DNA of 64,000 nt from Sciurus carolinensis (GCF_902686445.1 NC_062219.1:112779160-112843159); one strand, 5' to 3'; shown: positions 1-10,917, numbered from the stretch's first letter. Notes: generated from the sequence alone by a model not told the origin. A program made the numbers and translations.

Positions 1-164
1 GCAGTAAAGACATCTCATTCCCATTCCTCAGATCCACTCCAACTTTGCCATCAGAACAATCATTATTATAAGTCCTAGATAGCACAGGTGTAATGATGAT
101 GTTTCAATAATACTTAACTCTTCAAATATTTCAGCTACATGGAGCCTCATCTTACTAACAAAGA

Positions 165-680
165 TATAGGGCTGCTGGGTGAGGTAATTCCAGTGAATCA
201 GGAGGCTGAGGCAGAAGGATCATAAGTTTGAAGCCAGGGTCAGCAACTTAAGAGAGACCCTAAACAATTTAGCAAGACCTGGTCTCAAAATAAAAAAGGC
301 TGGGCTGGGGAGATAGCTCAGTCAGTAGAGTGCTTGCCTTGCAAGCATAAGGCCCTGGATTCCATCCCCAGCACCGCAAAACAAACAAACAAACAAAATA
401 ATAAAAAAGGCTGGGAATATGGCTCAGTAGTTAAGCACAGGAAGGAAGGAAGGAAGGGGAGGGAGAGTGAGGGAGGGGGAGGGGGGAGAGAGGGGGAGAG
501 AGGGGGAGAGAGGGGGAGAGAGGGGGAGAGAGGGGGAGAGAGGGGGAGAGAGGGGGAGAGAGGGGGAGAGATCAACTTAGCCACACCCTCAGCAACCTAG
601 GAAGATTCTGTCTCAAAATAAAAAGTACTAGGGACATAGCTCAGTAGTAAAGTGCCCTTGAGTTCAGTCCTCAGTACTAG
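165..680 (+). repeat. Composite SINE block with nested ID element
   Basis: A 7SL/B1-like arm (about 170-300, with 'caggaggctgaggcag') is followed by an ID element at about 302-398 that has A and B box-like parts ('gctcagtcagtagagtgc', 'ggattccatccccagcacc'). The ID-like right arm of the dimer resumes at about 404-437 and is broken by the purine minisatellite. Another ID-like copy follows at about 605-680. Nesting order is inferred. Confidence 0.75.
481..570 (+). repeat. G-rich 10-bp purine minisatellite
   Basis: Eight perfect copies of the 10-mer AGGGGGAGAG run from 491 to 570, preceded by one variant copy and a GGAAGGAA stretch. The strand is pure purine, with a run of five G every 10 bases. 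Confidence 0.95.
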
Positions 681-739
681 GAAAAAACAAAGGTGTAGCA
701 CCAGCGATCAACCAAACCATAGGACAGTCCCTCCCCACC

Positions 740-1440
740 CCTTTCTCCTCTTTTAAATTATTCCTTCATGGGTTACCCCACAAGAGTAACCTCACTTGGT
801 TACCACTGCCATACTCTCACCATCTTAACTGGTCTCCCAACCACCAATCTTATTCTTCTCAGAGCTATCTTTCCCACTTCAGCCTGAGAGATCAAAACAA
901 AAATGACCTTATCACTTCTGCACATAAACTTCACATCATGTCACTTCTGAACTCAAAGCTCCCCAATCCTACTCAGAGTAAAAGTCATTTCTTATGAAGG
1001 TCTGAAAGCACCCTGTAATGTCTCTCCTAATAATGTTTCACTCCTCTTCAGTCAATCGGCCTCCAACAGTTCCTGAGCACTAAAGCATGGTCTCACCCAG
1101 GTTCTGTGCACTTGACGTTGCCTCTGCTTGGTACACTTCTCCCAGATGTATTACTTGCTCCCTCACCTCCTTCAAGCCTTTTCTGAATTACCACCTTCCC
1201 AGGGAGGCTTTCTCTGACTACCTTACTAAAAGTTGCAACCCCTCACCTGATTTCTCTTCAAAGCCTTTAATGCTTTCAAAATTGACATATAATCCGGATA
1301 CCCAAAAATTCACCGTTTCAGAGTATAAGTTCAGGGTTTTAATGTAAAATTTGTTAGCCTTTTCTTCCTACTGTCCTTTCAGAAAAGTAGCTGCATGAGA
1401 AGCGTTTGCTGACTTCATTACCGTATTCCCCTGCAGCCCT
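740..1440 (+). repeat. L2 LINE relic (3' part)
   Basis: The stretch reads like the L2 3' region: 'gcacttgacgttgcctctgcttggtacactt' type wording around 1107-1140, 'ccctcacctccttcaagcc' at about 1160-1180 and 'gggaggctttctctgactacc' after 1200. It is old and diverged, so the borders are approximate. Confidence 0.6.
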
Positions 1441-1716
1441 AACTCAGCTTGCACACTGATGTTTACTAAACTCGCAATTTGATTAAGACTTCCCCAGAAA
1501 ATCGAGGCCTGTCCTGGCTTCATGTTATTGAACGTGCGTTTTCTCCTTGCGGGAAACCCCTCATCCGGCTTTTAAGAAACCGCTCATAATGTTCTAAGCC
1601 CAGAAGCACCCAACCTCCGATTTTCCACCGCATGGCGAGCGCTCACTGAAACTTCCAAGTTTACCCCCGCCAGGCCGCAGCAGCACTCCCTTTCACCGCC
1701 GACCCCGCGCCCTCAC

Positions 1717-1822
1717 CGCTCGACAGGTCGCGGGCCGCGGCCCGAAGCTCCACGCCCTCGCCCTCCGGAGACCCAAGCGGACGCCTGACTGCAACGCCAG
1801 CGCGCGGACGGGTCCCCAGCAT
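1717..1822 (-). CDS. RRP36: RRP36, first coding exon (partial gene)
   Basis: RRP36 is a nucleolar protein needed for early pre-rRNA cleavage in small-subunit ribosome biogenesis. Only the first coding exon is here. The ATG at 1822-1820 opens MLGTRPRAGVAVRRP, which resembles the Arg/Ala/Gly-rich N terminus of the family, and the exon closes with ...AARDLSS plus one base before a GT donor at 1716-1715. The open frame upstream of 1822 has no ATG, so I set the start there. Remaining exons must lie beyond the left edge; I found no candidate for them in 1-1660. Identification rests on the N-terminal resemblance plus gene order (RRP36 follows KLHDC3 on the same strand in human). The exon is weakly conserved, so this is less certain than the other genes. 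Confidence 0.72.
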
Positions 1823-2010
1823 CACTCCGCTGCGTTCCGAGGACAAATGGCGCTGCTTCCGCTCACGGCGGCTCTCACCCCACCTCTTCCGGTGACCAGG
1901 AGGCTGGGTATCGACGCGAGGATAAGAGCAGAAAACGAGCAGCGCCGCCGACGGTCTGGAGCAGGGCCCAAAGGAGCCCGACCCGCAGAGAACGTCGCAA
2001 CTTTCCGTCT
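1823..2010 (-). promoter_or_regulatory. RRP36 CpG-rich promoter
   Basis: CpG dinucleotides are dense from about 1650 to 2000, unlike the flanks. An ETS-type core (minus strand ACCGGAAGAG, 1893-1886) and a YY1-like ATGGCG at 1847-1852 lie just upstream of the RRP36 ATG. No TATA box is visible. The exact start site cannot be read from sequence. Confidence 0.6.
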
Positions 2011-2166
2011 GAGACGCTCGGGCCAGGCTTTGGTGGCATTTGATTTTCTGATACTCTTGGCTCAGAAGGCAGAACCTCAGGGATCCCCTCCTTCAGCACC
2101 CTGTCCCACTGCTAACAATTACCATCGCCACGGTAGTTCATAAAAACACGCCACACGTTGGGAGGT

Positions 2167-2172
2167 TTTAAT
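2167..2172 (-). terminator. KLHDC3: KLHDC3 poly(A) signal (ATTAAA)
   Basis: Plus-strand TTTAAT reads ATTAAA on the KLHDC3 strand, about 540 nt after its stop codon. It gives a 3' UTR of roughly 560 nt and puts the transcript end about 330 bp upstream of the RRP36 start codon. I see no canonical AATAAA nearby on this strand. Confidence 0.55.
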
Positions 2173-2712
2173 TCATTTTTATAAAATCTGAGCTGGCTGA
2201 CATTCAGGGTACAGCAACAGCTCAGGGAAGAGTGGGATTATCTGCTGGTCCCCGTCTCCCCACATCGGGGAGAAGGAGGTTTCAAGCCAACAGCTGCAAC
2301 TCCTCTCAGTTCCCAGTCAATGCTCAAGGCTCAAGCATGAAGGGGTTGGACATGGAGGGAGAGGGGAGCTCCTGAGGCTCAGACACTGCTTGCTTCTCCT
2401 CCCCATTCCCTTCTCTTCCCAGCAGAGCCTAGCTACCTGGCTGGCCTGGGGCAGGGCAGAGGCCCAGGAGCAGTCGGGAGGTGGACAGGAACAGAGCACC
2501 AAGGGGAAGGGGCCCTTGGCCCAAGGCAGGGAGGGACCTGGCCCTCCCCCCTACAGCTCCCCACTGAATTCACAGCACAAAACACCTCTAGTCCAACAAC
2601 TCCACATGGAGGTATACTGAGTCCAGGGTCCAAAGGGGCAGGCAGGTGAGAGATGGGCAGGGGCAGTGAAGTCAACAGCAGGCTCAGGAGGGGAGGCGGC
2701 AGAAACTTCCTC

Positions 2713-4388
2713 CTACCCATGGGAGGAGACGATGGGGCGACTGATATTGCTGTTGGTGGTCATGGCATTCAGCTCCCACCTGGAAAGCCAACAATGGCAG
2801 GTAGAAATGGCAGAAGAGAGAGCCCCCGCTCAGAATTCCTTACCCAAAGCTATGAACATACCAGTCTAATAAAGCTCAACTCCCTACAGTCACCTCTTCC
2901 TTACAACCCTGCCAGGTTTAAGGATCAGACCCCACCTACTCCACCTCCAAGCTCATGTGGATTTCCTGTTTATGTTTAGATAAACATATTTACATATGTA
3001 TATATTTTCATTCCTGAGTCCAAACACCTGGTATCTGTGTGCTCACCTCAATAAACATCCCAACCTACTTTTCTGCCCTGCTCAGATCTAACCAGGCAGT
3101 CCATCCTCCTCAACCCCACCAGAACACCTATTTTTGTTGTCAACTTCCATCCTTGTAAGGCCCTGACTAGGGTCTCCTATCCTTCCTGAGGCCTTCTTCA
3201 TCCATCCCACCATATTAAAATTAAATTACTACAATTTTTTCATTTTACAAAGATTTACCAAGTATCTCCTTATGCCAAGACAACAGTCTACTTGGTGTCA
3301 TGTACATGTGTCAATCTTTGGCCAACTTGGGATCCATCAGTTCAGACTATATACTCTGTGTCACCAAATTCTCAACACAAAGACCCTCAAGAAAGAATTA
3401 AAGTGAACTGACACAAAGAAAGGATAGTGGCTCAGAATAACCCAGAAGGGCAAAATGATACACAAAGTAACTTTTGGTTCTTAATCTGATCCTAAGAATG
3501 GAATTCAAAGGCAAGAAGCCAGGAGTTTCCTTAATTCTGGAACTAGTGATCCAGAGGTTTATAAAGTTGCCTTTACTTTGCACATAGGGTCTATGACTTA
3601 ATCAGTTGTTCTCAGCATGTTAACAAAAACTATGTAAGCTCAGGTCTCAGGAAGCAAACTGAGTGGTGGTTCAAAAAACTAAGTTGTAGGCGGGGGCAGA
3701 ACTGGGAATTGAACCCAGGGCCTCCTGCCCAGGCTGATCTCAAATTTGGCAATTCTCTTGCTTTAGCCCCTGAGTACTTAATGGTATGTGCCACTCACTA
3801 CACCCAGCTGCATTTTTTTTCCCCATATAATTGACCCAGCTGACAGGTGACTGACTATACCTTTGCCTCTTTCCACCTATTCCTCATAAGAACATTAAGT
3901 CTCCAGCACAACCAAAACATCTGTCTCTTCCATACTCAAACACACTAATCAGGTCACACCTGTGCTGCTCACTCACCCTCAACCAATCCCTCCTTTGCAA
4001 CCACTTGCTGTACCTGATGTCATGGGGCAAACAGGACTGGTCCAGGTTATACTGAATCACCGCCAGTTTGCACAGAGTCTTCAGACTAGGGCCTTTAAAG
4101 GAGGAGTTGGGATAGGGAAATAGTCAAAGTTGAGGAAAAGTTCAGTCCTGGAAATTATCACCCAAAGACGGAGACCCTGATGGCAGGAGCAGTTCAGAAA
4201 TAACTTACTAAAGTCCAAAATGTGTAAATCAGAGTGATCTATGAGGTCAAATTCATCTCCCAGGCCTTCCTCAGGAGACGGGCTGTAGGAATCAAGAGAA
4301 ATGAAGGTGGGGGGTTGGGGATATAGCCCAGTTGATAGAGTGCTTGCCTTGCAAGCACAAGGCCCTGGTTCAAATCCCCAGCCCCACC

Positions 4389-4427
<39 letters not shown>

Positions 4428-6307
4428 AGATGAAGGTAAGAGGAAACACAACCCACAAGATCCTCTTGGTCAAATACCTCCCACTGTTAGTCACAGACTT
4501 AGGTCCATTCCTAAGCCCTCCCCCATCTCCTCCTAACCTGGTACCCCCGAAGAGGACAATCTTGTCACCAACAATACAGCAGCACTGGCGCCGGCGGGGA
4601 CATGGCCCCTTCCCCTTCGGTTCAATCTTTTTCCAGGTAAAAGATACTAAAGAGAAGTTAATGTATATAAGTTCAGTATCTGTTCTGTCCAAATATCTTC
4701 ATCCCTCCAGCCCCTCACCTACTCAGGATTATTTTTCTTTTCCTCCCACCTCAATTACTCCTTGTTCCTCCCTTAAAGGCAGTGCTTTTTACCAGGGTTA
4801 AACTTCCAGAGGTCATGGAAGTGCCGGTTCAACCTTGCATTATAGCCACCAAAGATGTACAGCTCTCCATTGTAGCCAACTGGAAGAACAGTGAAATGTT
4901 AGAGTGTGAGGCAGTACAGGGGACTCCACAAGCAAATAACACTCACATGCCGAGTGGCTCCGGCGTCCCTCAGGCAGCACTGGAGTGGGTGGGCAATCCA
5001 GCCAGGCCTCAGTTCTGGTGTCAAAGACGCGAATGCGGTTGCAATAAATCTCATTGTTGGAATGGAATGGCCCAAAGCGGTCAGCACGGCCCCCGAAGAC
5101 ATACATGTGACTGCCCAGCATTGTGGCTGAGTGGAAGTCCCTCCAGCGTGCAGGATTGCCCTGAGCAGGTGCAGAGGGGGGGGAGAACTTCAGCATGTTC
5201 AGCATGGACACTGGGAAAGGATCTGTTCTATTTGAGTTTTCTAATTTCTATGAAGGGTGGGGATCCGGGAAAAAGAAAGGGCTGACCTTTGTACAAACAA
5301 GGGTCCAGGTCATGGTGCTGGTATCCAGCTTATGAATGTCATTGGAAAAGCAGTCCGCCTGAGGGGGAAGAGAAAGGAAAGGACAGAGAGGGCCAGTGGT
5401 CACTCTTTGACTTTCCACTGCTCCCCTCAAAACTTGCTAGCAAGACAAAGCCTCCCATTCCACCATGCTAAATTCCCCTTCCTCCGTCTTTTTTCCACAC
5501 TAAACCTCTAGCTTCTTCCCAGACTTACCAGCTGTTCGTAGCCCCCAAAAATATACATGATCTTGCCCAGAACACAAGCTGAATGTCCATCCCGGGCACC
5601 AGGAACCGTTCCTGACACTCGAGGTGTGGACCATTTGTGAGTATCTGAAGGAGGTGAGAGAATGACAAAGGTCAGCAACCTCTGACACTCCCTCCTAACC
5701 TTTGGGGTACCCTATTACCCAGTACCTCCAACCATACCTTTCCCAGGTCCCTAGGGCACCATTTGGTAGAACACAGCCTCTCTTTGAGACCCATACTCAC
5801 TGACATCAAAGGCATAGAGCACGTTGCAGGCCCCTTCGGTGTCATTTCGCCCACCCCAAAGGAAGACTGTGTCATCGATGAGGACGGTTGAGTGTCCATA
5901 CCGCATGTAAGGTACCACAGGAGCCTGCCCACGGATGGCAGACCTCACTGGAGGCAGCTTTGTCCAACGCAAGGACACTGTGGGTATAGCTCTGCTCAGT
6001 CCTGGTTGTCCCTCCCTCCAAGATGTCCAGTTTTTCCCAAACCAGACATTTATCCCCAGTCCCTTTGGCCACAGAGACCGCCACCAAATCTCAACCAGTC
6101 ATCTTTCCCCTCCCTGTTGTGGGCACGTAGGGACAGTGCTGGCTTTGGCTTACCTGCATTGAAAATGTGCACATCTATCTGACGCAGCGTCTCGTAGTCT
6201 TCACCAGAGCAGTAACCCCCGAAGGAGTACACCCGATGCCCAACAGCCACTGCAGCATGGTTCACCCTGCGGGGCCCGCCCTCCAGATGCACTGTCCACC
6301 GTAACAT
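2713..6307 (-). CDS. KLHDC3: KLHDC3, kelch-domain substrate receptor of CUL2 ligase
   Basis: KLHDC3 is a six-bladed kelch propeller protein that serves as a CUL2-elongin substrate receptor for proteins with a C-terminal glycine degron. It was first described as a testis protein (Peas). Ten coding exons (minus): 6154-6307, 5801-5977, 5529-5644, 5287-5358, 4947-5160, 4793-4879, 4538-4646, 4209-4282, 4014-4092, 2713-2779. Phases match throughout and give 382 aa, the same as the human protein. The start is MLRWTVHLEGGPRR; the four residues read in frame before it are taken as untranslated. Kelch double-glycine signatures are visible (YSFGGYC, LWGGRND, YIFGGYE, YVFGGRAD, YIFGGYN, VLFGGT). The last exon ends ...RPIVSSHG-TAG. 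A non-coding first exon must lie near 8.7 kb. Intron 7 carries a recent ID element. Confidence 0.97.
2780..4013 (-). other. KLHDC3 intron 9
   Basis: A 1.2 kb intron separates the last coding exon from exon 9. It is mostly unique sequence, apart from a minus-oriented SINE fragment at about 3689-3812 ('gggaattgaacccagggcctcc'). Confidence 0.8.
4294..4440 (+). repeat. ID SINE with 35-nt A tail in KLHDC3 intron 7
   Basis: The ID body (about 4309-4388, 'gatagagtgcttgccttgca') ends in a run of A to 4424. It is flanked by near-identical AGAGAAATGAAGGT (from 4295) and AGAGAGATGAAGGT, the likely target-site duplication. It lies antisense to KLHDC3. Confidence 0.85.
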
Positions 6308-8690
6308 CCCCTGGGTCACTGGTTACAGCAACATGCCCCCCCGGCACGGCCTGCTGCCTCTGCTACCTGCACACAAGTCAGGGCCACAGGCTCCTCAGGC
6401 AAGGTTTCTGCCTGGATCTTCGTGACTGCCCAGGTCCAGTCCTTGCCTCCAAGTGTCACCCTGGTAGCCCTCCCACACCACCCCTCTGTAGGAACACTAG
6501 TCACAGCTCAGGTGGCTGGCCTTGTTCCAGGATGGCTGCTGAGGTCAAGGAGCTAGCCCTGGCCCTGTGTTCTCCCACAGCAAAGGGTGGGGCCACTTTA
6601 GACTGATGCCAGCTCAGAATCTGGTGATCATGGTTGCCCCTATTCATACAGATTCAACCTGTCCTTGGCTTGGCACAAGCTCTAAGCCCCCTTCCCAGGC
6701 TTGGTGTGTTCTTCTGACTCTGGCTCTGCTTACTGCCACCTCTCGAAGAATCTCTATGCTCTTAAAGGTGGAGAAAGGGATCTCAAAATACTCATAGCTA
6801 TTAATAGCCCAGCCAGCTACAGACAGTCCATTGAAACTGGCATGGGTGCTTTAAAGCAAAAAAGCTTTTAGGCTTTTAGAGTGGAACAGGGGCCCAACCC
6901 AGATAGGGAACTCCATGTTACCATGTAGATTATCCCCTTATAGCAAGTTCTCATCAAGCTGAGCCACTGTCACTGGGGTCACCCAGGGCCCCGACAGGCA
7001 CGAGGAGTTCCTTTGACAGTTGTGCCTGGTATGCTGCCAAGACTAGAAACTTAAGCCAGAAAGGTATGTGTGTGCTAGTGTTTGGGGGTAGGGAAGAGGG
7101 GTTTTCTCTTCCTGCCACTTCCCCAGCCCTACTACTGCAGTAGAGAACAAAACCATTTCCAGCAGCTCTTCCTCTACTTGGGTCCCTAAAAGGGGTATAG
7201 TGATGGCAGTGTGCACTGGGGAGGGAAGCAAAAATGCCCTAATGCAGAACAAGAGAAAGACTCAGGTATGAGAGGTCATGGTTTCTTAAAGACAACCTGC
7301 CAACCTAGTGATAATAGGTACATTTGAGGGCTCTTTCAGGGAAATCCTCTTGAAACTGGCAATGCGTTTGCTTGTAGGCACCTGCTGGGTTTGGGTGGAT
7401 CATGGGCTCCTTGTTCAAAAAGCCTTGGCAGAGAGAACCAGGCAAAACCTCAGGCGCACACACAGAAAACAAAAAACCAAAAGAAAAAACAAACAAACAA
7501 ACAACAACAACAAAATAACCTCAAGTAAGGGAGGCCCCCTTTGCAGGAAAGACATAGCTTTCAGTTGGCTTACCAGTCCCACCCACCCAACCTCCCCCAA
7601 CCCCACATCCCATGCTTTAAATAGCCATCCTGCAAAACCTGAAATAGCCACAGCCAGAAGCTACTCTCACTTCCTTACTCCAGCTCACAATCCAAAATAT
7701 CTTGGATCTGGGTTTGTGGCGTTAGGAGGATGAATGGCTTAGGAATGCAAGTCCTTCATTTCCCTCATAGTCTCTACTCTCCCTTCAAATATGTCCAGGT
7801 AAAGTTTTAAAATGCACATAGAACAAACAAGCAATTCCAACAAAAGGGTGGAAAGAGAATCTTAGCTTCTCCTCTACAAAGGCAACTCAAAGCAAGACCA
7901 CGCCAGGACTGAGAGGTTCCTCTTATCTTTAGGTCTCCCCAATCCCCCATCACTACAGCATTTTCAAGATCCTTCCATTCCCTTAATGTATATCGATCTC
8001 TTTCCCTGGTTTCTTGCAATCCCCACGCCCCATTTGTGGCCCTTCTGGATCTCCTGGGAGCTTTGCAGCTTTTTTCATTTTTTTCTCCTCCTACCTCTCC
8101 AAGGTCCACCCAAGAGCCCTCCACCATTTTTCTACCTCCATGAAAGGAAGAAAAACTAACATTGATCGACTCCTTTGGCCACAGATATTCCTCTCTGAAT
8201 GACTGTTTTCTTCCACCCTATTCAGACTCCCCTCCCCCACAACGCCAGGCACCCCCTCCTTTCAGTATGCTCAACTTCCTCGTTCTCCTCTTAACTTGTC
8301 TTCCTTCCACTTTCCTTCAGTGTCTCCTTCAGCCACCAGATCTTTCCCACCCGTCTAACCACTATCCTCCCCCAGTCCTTTCCCCATTAACACTCTCCTT
8401 TCCCATCATTCCCCTAGTTCCCTCCCCACCCCCACCTCATCATTCAGGCCCCTCCCCCATGACTCCAGCTCTCAGCAGAGGCGTCGCCGGCCCCCCCAAT
8501 TCTTCCTTGCCCCTCAACCCATCCCAGACTACCTGCCAGGCCGGGCCGGGGCGGGGCCGCGGGTCCTCGCGCTGCCTGCAGCCTAGAACCCGTTGCGCGC
8601 CAACCGACGCCTAAGTCCCCAACGAGATAAACACAGCCAGGCTCCGTCCTTCCGGCGGGCAGCGGGGCGCGCACGTGCAGTCCGAGCTAC
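6308..8690 (-). other. KLHDC3 5' region / first intron, SINE-free
   Basis: No conserved open frame and no SINE are visible between the first coding exon and the shared CpG promoter. In human the KLHDC3 5' UTR is spliced across this interval; I could not fix the untranslated exon borders here. The only simple sequence is an AAAC/AAC-rich patch at about 7470-7515. Confidence 0.6.
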
Positions 8691-9060
8691 GTCCCGACGC
8701 CTTCCGGGACTTGTAGTCCACGGGTTTCCTGAGGGCCGTAAGGGCGGGTGGGCAAGAGCAGACGGAGAGATTCTGCGCATGTGCAGATATGTGCCAAGAC
8801 CGTGGGGTTCACTGGGTAATGTAGTCCTTTGTTGTCTGGGCAGGGGATGGCGGAGGCGGGGCAAGGGGCGGACTCCTCGTCCTCGCTCGCGTCAGTCATG
8901 AGCACGGGGCGGGGCTGGAGGACTGGGAGCCCCAGCACGTCCTGCCCCACCGGAAGTGAAGGTGCGGGTCCGACTGTGGGCTCTGAGAGGGTGAGGCGCG
9001 CGGAAACACCGGCGCGGAGAATCGGTGGGGCGGGTGGGGACGCCGCAGCCCGGACCATTT
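8660..9060. promoter_or_regulatory. Bidirectional CpG promoter, KLHDC3 (-) / MEA1 (+)
   Basis: CpG density is high from about 8480 to 9060. Two ZNF143-type motifs sit at 8702-8717 (TTCCGGGACTTGTAGT) and 8810-8825 (CACTGGGTAATGTAGT), in the same orientation and about 109 bp apart. Between them is an NRF1-like TGCGCATGTGCA at 8774-8785. Upstream is an E-box/NRF1-like GCGCGCACGTGC at 8667-8678, and downstream an ETS site CCGGAAGTG at 8950-8958. A donor-like AGG|GTGAGG at 8990/8991 could end the non-coding first exon of MEA1. Start sites are inferred from the head-to-head layout. Confidence 0.75.
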
Positions 9061-9486
9061 GAGGGGCGCCCTGGGAGCCTGAAGGGCTTTTGTCAGGCGG
9101 TATAGAGGGGGAACCCTTAGGAGAAAGGAGGAGGGGGCGGATACGCCCTGACCTGGGGAGTCCTGCGACCTGGGTTTTTTTAGTCCAGGAGGGGCGTGGT
9201 GAGGGGGACCGGGGTTCTGGAAAGCTGGTAGGGCCTCCAGTTGGGCTGTTTATTTAGAAACTGGGAGTGTGAGGCGGGTGGGGCCTGGTCCGAGAAAAGA
9301 GCCTGGTCTTAAAAGGGGGAGAAACGAGAGACTGATGGGGTAGGGGAGAAGGATGCAGGAACCTTGGGGAGTGAAGCTGGTTTTGTGGAAACGAAACTAC
9401 AGAGAGCTGAACGATACGACGAAGGTGCTCCTAGTTTCATCCAATCCCTATCCTCCTGCCTCCCTGTTCTTGCAGCCCCTGCCCGG

Positions 9487-10711
9487 ATGGCCGCAGTAGT
9501 TCTAGGGGGAGACACCATGGGCCCTGAGCGTATCTTCCCCAATCAGACTGAAGAACTGGGACCACATCAGTGCCCTACAGAAGGCACGGGGGACTGGAGC
9601 AGTGAAGAACCTGAAGAAGAGCAGGAAGAAACAGGGGCAGGCCCGGCTGGCTACTCCTACCAGCCCCTAAATCAAGATCCTGAACAAGAGGAGGTGGAGC
9701 TTGCACCAGTGGGGGATGGAGAAGATGTAGTTGCTGACATCCAGGATCGGATCCAGGTATGGTAGACGGAATTGTTACTGAGCAAATAAAGCTGAGCTCC
9801 TGCAAATGAAGGCAGGACCTGAACTGTCTCTTTGGTTCCATAGGCCCTGGGGCTTCATTTGCCAGACCCACCATTAGAGAGTGAGGATGAAGATGAGGAG
9901 GGAGCTACTGCATTGAGCAGCCACAGCTCTATTCCCATGGACCCAGGTAAAAAGGATCATTCTTTCATTAGGGAATAATTAGACTGGCTTGAGCCAGGAA
10001 AGGGAAGTTACAGAGAAACAATTTATTCCTAGTTTGTAAGCTAAGATTTTGCTGACTTCAGAATCCAGGTGAAATGCTATTCTGCTAAACTTGGGACGGT
10101 CAGGGTTGCTTAGAAATAAGATGGTCTGGCGCTGGGATTGTGGCTCAGTGGTAGAGCACTTGCCTGGCATGTGTAAGGGTTCAATTCTTAGCACTACATA
10201 TAAATAAATAAAAATAAAGGTCCATTGACAACTAAAAAATGTTTAAAAAAAAAAATAGAAGAAGAAGAAGGAAAAAAAGAAAAAGATGATTCAGTGACCC
10301 CACCAGTTAAGGGCTCTGGGTTGATTCAAGGAATGGGGAGAGGAGCTGGGCCCATTGTTTCTTTCTTTTTTTTTTTAATATAATTTTTTTTTAGTTGCAG
10401 ATGGACCCAATACCTTTATTTTATTTATATTTTTTTTAATGTGGTGTTGAGGATCGAACCCAGTATCTCACATGTGCTAGGCAAGTGCTCTACCACGGAG
10501 TCACATCCCCAGCCCCGCATTGTTTCTATCCCCTAACTGGCCTCTGACTGTGATTTCAGAACATGTAGAGCTGGTGAAAAGAACAATGGCTGGAGTAAGC
10601 CTGCCTGCACCAGGAGTTCCTGCCTGGGCTCGGGAGATATCAGATGCCCAGTGGGAAGATGTGGTACAGAAAGCCCTACAAGCCCGGCAGGCGTCTCCTG
10701 CTTGGAAGTGA
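9487..10711 (+). CDS. MEA1: MEA1, male-enhanced antigen 1
   Basis: MEA1 is a small acidic protein linked to spermatogenesis; its biochemical role is unknown. Three coding exons: 9487-9756, 9844-9946, 10560-10711, giving 174 aa. The first coding exon follows an acceptor ('ttgcag') 11 bases before ATG 9487 ([20 protein letters not shown]). An upstream in-frame ATG at 9364 lies in the intron before that acceptor, so I did not use it. The N-terminal half is rich in Glu, Pro and Gln ([13 protein letters not shown]). The conserved C terminus ([20 protein letters not shown] ... ASPAWK) matches the family closely. The gene is head-to-head with KLHDC3 and tail-to-tail with PPP2R5D. The last intron holds an inverted SINE pair. 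Confidence 0.96.
10130..10256 (+). repeat. STRID-type SINE in MEA1 intron
   Basis: The ID body ('gattgtggctcagtggtagagc') is followed by the STRID tail 'aataaaggtccattgacaac' and an A-rich end. It lies in the MEA1 last intron. Confidence 0.85.
10366..10517 (-). repeat. STRID-type SINE, inverted, in MEA1 intron
   Basis: Poly-T leads into 'agttgcagatggaccc', then 'gaggatcgaacccag' and 'ctctaccacggagtcacatc', which is the STRID consensus in reverse. It is only about 110 bp from the plus-oriented copy. Confidence 0.85.
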
Positions 10712-10845
10712 CCACACCGAGAGCTGCCTCATCTCTCTACATTCCAGGCCAGAACCAGCACAGGACTGAACACATCTCTGGTTGTAACATCTTACCCATC
10801 ACCCTTTCACATCAAGGCAAATCAGACTTCTGCTCAGAGACCCAC

Positions 10846-10851
10846 TTTATT
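10846..10851 (-). terminator. PPP2R5D: PPP2R5D poly(A) signal (AATAAA)
   Basis: Plus TTTATT reads AATAAA on the PPP2R5D strand, about 1,030 nt after the stop codon. It is the first canonical signal I see on that strand and lies inside the MEA1 3' UTR. Confidence 0.7.
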
Positions 10852-10917
10852 CAGTTCTGTACATATGGGGACATTGGCCCAAGCCCAACCCACCTTAACA
10901 TGTATCATTCTGTGGAG

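Noticed and set aside
1087..1347. Plus-strand 86-aa open frame
   Set aside because: It lies within the L2 LINE relic and reads across its non-coding 3' part.
4081..4692. Minus-strand 203-aa open frame in KLHDC3
   Set aside because: It runs through exon 7, intron 7 with its poly-A/ID insertion, and exon 8. Splice sites at 4538/4537 and 4283/4282 give the conserved protein instead.
9364..9486. In-frame N-terminal extension of MEA1 starting at ATG 9364
   Set aside because: A clear acceptor (tract ending ttgcag) at 9475 lies between this ATG and ATG 9487, so 9364 is intronic.
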